Below, in pieces: positions 59,480 through 64,000 of a stretch of 64,000 nt of DNA (positions are counted from its first letter, which is position 1; each line of letters starts with the position of its first letter). The translations under genes were made by a program, and so were the position numbers. Origin of the DNA: Lysinibacillus fusiformis (GTDB taxonomy: Bacteria; Bacillota; Bacilli; Bacillales_A; Planococcaceae). The notes under the pieces are model-generated. The model was given only the letters and a program-made list of their open reading frames with translations, did no database searches and was not told the origin of the DNA. The stretch spans positions 1-64,000 of the forward strand of contig NZ_PDFK01000003.1 in assembly GCF_002845985.1 (NCBI RefSeq). The letters run 5' to 3'.

Positions 59480-59899
59480 TTGAGATTCATTAAATTTCTA
59501 GTAGTGATGATTATTTTCCTTGGCGTAGCTGGGTATGGTGTGTTACATTTCGGCACAAAATTTGCCTCTGAAAAAATCGTAGATACGTTGTCAACGGAAT
59601 TAGAAAGCAGCGGACAAAAGGAAGAAATCAAAAATACCATTGAAAATGACCCTCAGTTGAAAGCCTATATGGAGGAAGCAAAAACGGTTGACAGCAGTAC
59701 ATTGCCGTTTACGACAAAAGAAGAGGCGACTAAAGTATTAATTCAAAAAGTGGGGATCACGGAGCTGAACGACATTCGTGTGAAATTGCAAGATGGCTCG
59801 ATGACACAAGAGGAAGCACTGCAAATGGTTGAAGGAAAATTGTCGGATGAAGAGCTTGCTGCGTTAAAAGTAATCGTTTATCAAGAGCTTTATCAATAA
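59480..59899 (+). CDS. Secreted or anchored protein with acidic helices
   Basis: The 139-residue protein starts with one membrane segment (FIKFLVVMIIFLGVAGYGVL) and then has acidic helices (EKIVDTLSTELESSGQKEEI; TKEEATKVLIQKVGITELND; EEALQMVEGKLSDEELAALK). TTG 59480 has AAAGGAG upstream, and no nearby ATG fits as well. It is probably fixed to the outer face of the membrane. No family was recognised. Confidence 0.6.
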   Translation: MRFIKFLVVMIIFLGVAGYGVLHFGTKFASEKIVDTLSTELESSGQKEEIKNTIENDPQLKAYMEEAKTVDSSTLPFTTKEEATKVLIQKVGITELNDIRVKLQDGSMTQEEALQMVEGKLSDEELAALKVIVYQELYQ

Positions 59900-59904
59900 A
59901 ATTC

Positions 59905-59934
59905 GGACATGCTGTTGTGGCATGTTCTTTTTTT
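59905..59934 (+). terminator. Intrinsic terminator
   Basis: Arms GGACATGC and GCATGTTC (one G-T pair), then TTTTTTT. Confidence 0.75.
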
Positions 59935-60002
59935 ATGTCCCTTTTTCGAAAAATTCCCTTTATATAATAAGAAAGGGAATTTGACAGAAAGAGGGGATCA
60001 TA

Positions 60003-60824
60003 ATGATTTATAGAGTAGCCAAAAAGGAGAATTTCGTTGTCTTGGACAAGGGATTTTTAAATGATGATCAATTAAGCTGGAAGGCGAAGGGGCTGCTTGC
60101 TTATATGCTGTCCTTACCAGATGATTGGTCTTTTAGTCTTGCCGATTTAGCAACCCGCAGTAAATGTGGACGAGAAGCGACTGCACGAATTGTAGACGAA
60201 CTGATACAGACGGGTTATCTTCAAAAAATTCAAGAGAGAACAAAAGATGGTAAGTTTCGTAAGGTGGAGTTTCTCGTATATGAAGCTCCAGCACTTGCTG
60301 CCATGCCGTCAACGGGAAATGCGTCAACGGTAGCACCACAAACGGAAAAGCCCACACTACTAAATAATGAATTACTAAATAATAAATTACTAAAAAATAT
60401 AGATGATGATAAACAATCTGCACCCTCTGTCTATCACTTTTACGAGCAACAAGGCTTTGGTGCACAAACTGCCCATATTGGTGAGAGAATTCATCATTGG
60501 CTCACTATTTTTACGGAGGAAATGGTTATACATGCGATGAAGCTAGCAGTGGAACACAATGTATTACGTTGGCGGTATGTAGAAAAGATTTTGCAAAATT
60601 GGTATAGCAAAAAAATAAAAAGCATGGAAGATATAGCCATCGAGCAGCAGCGATTTCAAGCACGTAAGCAACAGATGGCACGACAGCAAGTTAACAGACG
60701 TCAAGAAATCATTCCGAAGTGGTTTCATCAGCGTCATGAAGAGGAAGTACTATGTGATCAACAGCCAACAATGGATTTTGCAGCGGAACGTCAAAAAATA
60801 TTAGCATTATTAGAGAGCATATAA
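60003..60824 (+). CDS. Replication-initiator-like protein, HTH plus DnaD-type domain
   Basis: The 273-residue protein begins with FVVLDKGFLNDDQLSWKAKG and LLAYMLSLPDDWSFSLADLA, a winged helix of HTH_36 type common in phage and plasmid initiators. Then come an Asn/Leu-rich linker (LLNNELLNNKLLKN) and a DnaD/DnaB-like domain (YHFYEQQGFG; NVLRWRYVEKILQNWYSKKI KSMEDI). Such proteins load helicase at phage or plasmid origins. No other phage replication gene is near, so it is an orphan, perhaps a prophage relic or a domesticated copy. AGAGGGG stands before the ATG. Confidence 0.75.
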   Translation: MIYRVAKKENFVVLDKGFLNDDQLSWKAKGLLAYMLSLPDDWSFSLADLATRSKCGREATARIVDELIQTGYLQKIQERTKDGKFRKVEFLVYEAPALAAMPSTGNASTVAPQTEKPTLLNNELLNNKLLKNIDDDKQSAPSVYHFYEQQGFGAQTAHIGERIHHWLTIFTEEMVIHAMKLAVEHNVLRWRYVEKILQNWYSKKIKSMEDIAIEQQRFQARKQQMARQQVNRRQEIIPKWFHQRHEEEVLCDQQPTMDFAAERQKILALLESI

Positions 60825-61635
60825 TCGTCCGAATACCATAAAGGTTTGGTTGATGAAAAGTCATCATGATCCTGTAATATCAAGTGAATTCTTGCTAACG
60901 CATCGTCAAAAGAACGTGGGTCATATTGGCGTGTCCAAACAATGGTGGAAAAGACCGTCATTGCCACATATAAGGCATAAAGCTGCCAAAATGTATCGTC
61001 TGGAGTAGCCGAAAAATAGCCATTGATTTGCCCGATGCAGTAGGGGATGCTGTGACGTCTACTAAATAAGGCAAGATTATAAAAGTCATGAGAAGGGTCA
61101 CAGGTCGATGTTTTAGCAGTGGCAGATGCGCCTCAATAAAGCTTCATCATTTTGCTTCCTGTGGTATGTGATAGGAACCTTGCTGGTATGCCTTCCAATA
61201 AGCAGAGAATTTCTTGCGCTGTGTCGCCTCCCAATTGAGCATTGGCGGAGCACTCACTTGATGGATTTTTCTCAATTGTTGCCCAGCAGCAAGACCGAGA
61301 TGGAATTGCTCAAAGTCAGTGAATTGCTGGATGACATCATCCGCGGGTATTCCTTCTAAAAAACGAACGACCGTTGCGGTTAAATGGGCTTCTTGCAGCA
61401 CCTTATAGTCAATCGCTTTATGTGTTTTTACACCCTGTTTTTCTAATTCCTGTAGCAACATAAATTCATTTTTGCGTTTTTCACGATGCGCTACATCTGC
61501 TAATCGTACAAAAAAGCGCGTTTCTCCCACAGTTACGAGATACTTAGTATCAGGAGAATAGCCTTTGAGGACTTTGGTTATTTGCGTAAAACCATCTAAG
61601 CTTGGCAATTGCTGAAATATATCTACTATACGCAC
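60791..61635 (-). pseudogene. Aminoglycoside phosphotransferase (APH) family pseudogene
   Basis: From ATG 61635 the N-terminal half of an APH-like kinase is clear (VLKGYSPDTKYLVTVGETRF; FVRLADVAHREKRKNEFMLL; VVRFLEGIPADDVIQ). It runs into TGA TGA after IPQEAK at about 61147. The same frame continues FIEAHLPLLKHRPVT. Then the sense text jumps to another frame, CDPSHDFYNLALFSRRHSIP and FWQLYALYVAMTVFSTIVWT, to a stop at about 60791. The catalytic loop (H-G-D) and metal site between them are deleted. So two stops, a frame change and a core deletion have killed the gene. Confidence 0.75.
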
Positions 61636-61997
61636 ATGTCATCCCCTCACTTTCAATATTTTAGAAGATACAAAATACTATAGGAAGCAATCTTTGTCAA
61701 TGTCTTGGATAGTAGGAAGGGGTAAAAAAATCATATATAAAAAATAGTAAAAGAGCACAATTAACTAGAAATCACTGGTATGGGAGCATTTATTAACTAT
61801 AAGTGAATGTCTTTGTATCATTCACACTCAGAAAGAGAGGTGAAATGATAGCAATAGTCGTATGCAAGAAAAGAACCTGTTAAGCCCCGTAAGGAATACC
61901 TCTGATTAATTATCGTTTTTCCCTGAACATCACAAATAGTAGAAATGGATAACATAGCTGTCATTCACGAAAAAATGATAGGAAAGGGTGGTGTAGT
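61636..61997. other. Intergenic region before the amidase gene
   Basis: I see no gene. A 12-codon frame (MIAIVVCKKRTC) with AGAGGTGAA before its ATG (about 61844) might be a leader peptide, and distant AGAGGT and ACCTCT segments could pair around it. Neither is strong. The amidase has its own AAAGGGTGG. Confidence 0.35.
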
Positions 61998-62774
61998 ATG
62001 AGTTATGTTATTGAAAAACAGATCATGTCAGGGTTACCGAATCAAGCGCTCACGGCTATAAAATATGTGGTGGCGCATGAATCAGGTAATAGCAGCAATA
62101 CTGGTCCAAACGCATTGGAAAACGAGATTGCCTATATGAATAGAAATAAAGCGAATGCTTTTGTATCCCACTGGGTAGGCGGTGGTGGACGAATCGTACA
62201 AGTAGCCCCCGTGAATCGTGTGCAATATGGCTGTGGTCCAAAAGGAAATCCATATAGCTATGCCCAGGTGGAGCTGGCACGGACAGCTAATAAGGAACAG
62301 TTTAAAAAGGATTATGCAGCGTATATTTGGCTGTTACGTAAGCTTGCCATAGAGGCAGGAGTCCCAACTGTTTTAGATGGCAATGGTAACGGCATTAAGT
62401 CACATCGATGGATTACGGAAAATCTAGGAGGTACCACACACAAAGATCCTTTTGCCTATTTAAAAAGTATGGGGATTTCAGAAGCACAGTTCCAGCTAGA
62501 TATTAAAAATGGACTTGAGGAGGGATTAACAGTGTCACAATATAATGAGCTGAAACAAGAAATTGCGATGTTAAAAAGCTTATTAGCTGAAAAAGCTAGC
62601 CTACAAGCAAGCAGGGAAGTAGGAGCATCTCATAAAGAGGCATGGGAATGGGCCGTTAACGAAGGAATTATCCGAGGCGATGGCAGTCAGAACATGAATC
62701 CAGCAGGCGCTCTCACGAGGGAACAAATGGCGACAATGCTTAAACGTTATTACGATAAATTTATAGCGAATTAA
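61998..62774 (+). CDS. N-acetylmuramoyl-L-alanine amidase with SLH-like C-terminal segment
   Basis: The 258-residue protein has an Amidase_2 domain: AIKYVVAHESGNSSNTG (zinc His), ANAFVSHWVGGGGRIVQVAP, NRVQYGCGPKGNPYSYAQVE and a late IKSHRWITENLGGTTHKDPF with the second His and the K/H proton donor region. After a coiled-coil link (YNELKQEIAMLKSLLAEKAS) the end, EAWEWAVNEGIIRGDGSQNM, NPAGALTREQMATMLKRYY, is an SLH-like cell-wall-binding unit. No signal peptide is present, which fits a phage-type endolysin released by a holin or by lysis. The DnaD-type gene nearby supports a prophage relic. Confidence 0.85.
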   Translation: MSYVIEKQIMSGLPNQALTAIKYVVAHESGNSSNTGPNALENEIAYMNRNKANAFVSHWVGGGGRIVQVAPVNRVQYGCGPKGNPYSYAQVELARTANKEQFKKDYAAYIWLLRKLAIEAGVPTVLDGNGNGIKSHRWITENLGGTTHKDPFAYLKSMGISEAQFQLDIKNGLEEGLTVSQYNELKQEIAMLKSLLAEKASLQASREVGASHKEAWEWAVNEGIIRGDGSQNMNPAGALTREQMATMLKRYYDKFIAN

Positions 62775-62781
62775 CTGGGGA

Positions 62782-62821
62782 GGATAGAGCTTGCATGCAA
62801 AAGCGAGCTTTATCCTTTTTC
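62782..62821 (+). terminator. Intrinsic terminator after the amidase gene
   Basis: Arms GGATAGAGCTTGC and GCGAGCTTTATCC, 13 bp with two G-T pairs, then TTTTT. Confidence 0.8.
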
Positions 62822-62880
62822 ATTAAATAAAGGTTTTTTCAAAGTTTTGTCGAATGTAGTAGAAGAGAGGAGGGGTTTTG

Positions 62881-63165
62881 ATGTTAACGAAAATAAAAAA
62901 AGTGAAATTCGAGCAAGAAAGAAAAAAACCATTGTACAAGGTGATAATGGAATGTCCAGAGGGGAAACAATTATATGTGAAGTTTGATTATACTTATAAA
63001 ACGGAAAATTTCTGGCCTTTAGAAGTGAATTATAATAAAAAGAACTATGGTGCGAAACTAGCATGGTATACAAATGAAGTCGAGAATATGACAGTGGCAT
63101 CATTTTTAGAAACCATTGCTGGGAAAATTAATAAGAAGTACGACTTTGACTTTAAGCAACAATAA
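62881..63165 (+). CDS. Small basic protein, unknown function
   Basis: The 94-residue protein is rich in Lys and aromatic residues, with strand-like text (KKPLYKVIMECPEGKQLYVK; YKTENFWPLEVNYNKKNYGA) and a last helix (VASFLETIAGKINKKYDF). There is no membrane segment. AGGAGGGG precedes ATG 62881, and the TTG at 62878 is less likely. No family was recognised. Confidence 0.55.
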   Translation: MLTKIKKVKFEQERKKPLYKVIMECPEGKQLYVKFDYTYKTENFWPLEVNYNKKNYGAKLAWYTNEVENMTVASFLETIAGKINKKYDFDFKQQ

Positions 63166-63189
63166 AAAACAGCATCCTGAGGAATGCTG
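63164..63189 (-). terminator. Terminator between convergent genes
   Basis: Arms CAGCAT (63170-63175) and ATGCTG (63184-63189) with a short inner CC/GG pair; on the minus strand a TTTTTT run follows. It probably ends the YHYH protein gene. Confidence 0.55.
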
Positions 63190-63205
63190 CTGTAAAGCCT
63201 ATCCA

Positions 63206-63796
63206 TTAATTGGTCGAGATATAAACAATCAATGCTGCCTCATCAAATGTTACATTTGCACCAAGTGCTTGACTAACAAATCTTAGAGGGACCATCGTTG
63301 TTCCTTGATAAATTTCAGCTGGATGGCTGAGGGCGATAGTGGATGTAGTACCATTTGCATCAACATAAGCCATTTTATTCCCCACACCAAGCACAATTTT
63401 TTTACTGCCCTTTGTTGCCGTTACTTTTTTCGTTGCACTTTCATAAGCAACTGTTGCTCCAAGTGATTCAAAAATGGCCTTCATCGGCACTAATGTTGTG
63501 CCATTTTTCATATAAGCGCCAGGCGTGTAATGTTGCTTTACATTATTTAAATAGACAGCAACTTTTGTCAACACTGGGGCTGTAGTTGCTTTTGGTGTCG
63601 GTGTAGATTGGCTTTGACCACCTGAGGAGGACCCTCCATTATGATAATGGTAGCCTGAACATAGCCCTTTCGCTTTGGACTTGTCCGAGCAATTATGCCC
63701 ACCATTGCCATCTAAACGCCCAGGATGCGCTTCCGCAATAGAGGCTGTAGCGAGAAATAATGTAAACATCGCCATTAATAAAACCAATTTCTTCAT
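63206..63796 (-). CDS. Secreted YHYH-domain protein with copper amine oxidase N-like domain
   Basis: The 196-residue protein has a signal peptide (KKLVLLMAMFTLFLATASIA, cut after AEA), a short YHYH domain (HPGRLDGNGGHNCSDKSKAK, GLCSGYHYHNGG) with His and Cys that may hold metal, a Ser/Gly/Thr/Pro linker, and a C-terminal Cu_amine_oxidN1-like domain (VYLNNVKQHYTPGAYMKNGT; TLVPMKAIFESLGATVAYES; TTMVPLRFVSQALGANVTFD). This last domain, despite its name, is a wall- or sugar-binding fold in Firmicutes. ATG 63796 with AGGAGGG is chosen; the 63910 start would add 38 residues. Confidence 0.82.
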   Translation of the reverse strand: MKKLVLLMAMFTLFLATASIAEAHPGRLDGNGGHNCSDKSKAKGLCSGYHYHNGGSSSGGQSQSTPTPKATTAPVLTKVAVYLNNVKQHYTPGAYMKNGTTLVPMKAIFESLGATVAYESATKKVTATKGSKKIVLGVGNKMAYVDANGTTSTIALSHPAEIYQGTTMVPLRFVSQALGANVTFDEAALIVYISTN

Positions 63797-64000
63797 AAAT
63801 ACCCTCCTATTATTGAAATATGTAATTATTATACTGTTAAAAAGTAAATTTTGATATGTTTTTATAGTAAAATAGTTGTAAAAGTTGGAGGGAACTAGAG
63901 CAGTAGGCATGTGGCGTATAAAATGAAGCCCTTTTACGAAGAATTTTCGAAACAGCGGAAGTAGTAGGACATGTATAGGCGATAAATTGGCACTAACAAT
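63797..64000. other. Window end, no gene seen
   Basis: AT-rich DNA that probably holds the promoter of the minus-strand YHYH gene. No coding signal or hairpin was found before the window ends. Confidence 0.4.

Noticed and set aside
61844-61882. Twelve-codon leader peptide before the amidase gene
   Set aside because: A ribosome site exists, but there is no nearby terminator or regulatory logic, so it stays a note.
1-64000. rRNA, tRNA, prophage structural cluster, integrase or plasmid origin
   Set aside because: None could be recognised by eye in either strand.

Overview
The window reads as chromosomal DNA of a low-GC, spore-forming, S-layer-bearing member of the Bacillaceae/Planococcaceae, most like Lysinibacillus. 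Reasons: AT-rich DNA, purine-rich Shine-Dalgarno sites before nearly every gene, a Cys/His-rich spore-coat-like protein, an amidase with a C-terminal SLH-like segment, a YclM-type aspartokinase, a Gram-positive alpha-ribazole salvage module, and a dispersed intergenic repeat of a kind common in Bacillaceae. The genus is an inference. No rRNA or tRNA gene was seen.

Layout. 0-5.6 kb: a two-gene secreted module (C39-like peptidase plus membrane-anchored propeller-like protein) beside a decayed histidine-kinase end, then about 1.7 kb of gene remnants and an intact PIN-like nuclease gene. 5.6-11 kb: topoisomerase III, a WYL regulator with a divergent VOC protein, and a TetR/SDR divergon with a perfect 13-bp palindrome. 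11.1-11.8 kb: a 21-bp minisatellite of about 29 copies. 12.1-13.8 kb: aspartokinase and a small membrane protein. 14.0-20.8 kb: a ten-gene cobamide salvage operon (cbiZ, cbiB, cobD, cobC, cobU, cobS, a second phosphatase, a short CobU-like protein, cblT, cblS) behind a leader with an intrinsic terminator. 21.4-24.9 kb: a heterodimeric ABC exporter with one degenerate ATP site.

25-36 kb: mostly single genes: an alpha/beta hydrolase with a two-component system, EamA and MFS transporters, XRE-cupin and LysR regulators, a toast-rack lipoprotein, a tubby-like protein, an esterase, and a divergent pair of small envelope proteins around a 12-bp-arm palindrome. 36.8-40.7 kb: an ECF sigma factor with a MacB/FtsX-type ABC transporter. 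41-47 kb: a frameshifted SRPBCC gene, a chemoreceptor, a His-rich SLH-like membrane protein, a one-spacer CRISPR remnant of type I-C character without cas genes, and a cytosolic beta-helix protein.

47-57 kb: an AAC(6')-like acetyltransferase, a methyltransferase, Tag glycosylase, DUF1963, an orphan phage gp25-like protein, a spore-coat-like protein, an O-methyltransferase pair behind twin 16-bp operators, an isochorismatase, AraC and CsaA. 57.9-58.7 kb: a second repeat field, degenerate but also built on about 21 bp. 59-64 kb: small unknown proteins, an HTH/DnaD-type replication protein, an aminoglycoside phosphotransferase pseudogene that lost its catalytic core, an amidase, and a YHYH/copper-amine-oxidase-N secreted protein.

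The recurring themes are gene decay (at least nine broken genes or remnants), palindromic operators, and 21-bp repeats. I see no clearly new multi-gene system. The best candidates for new biology are the cobamide leader with its paralogous CobU-like and phosphatase genes, the solo CRISPR unit, a duplicated ~130-bp intergenic element, the orphan gp25-like gene, and a C/GG-P/F-C motif shared by two small secreted proteins.
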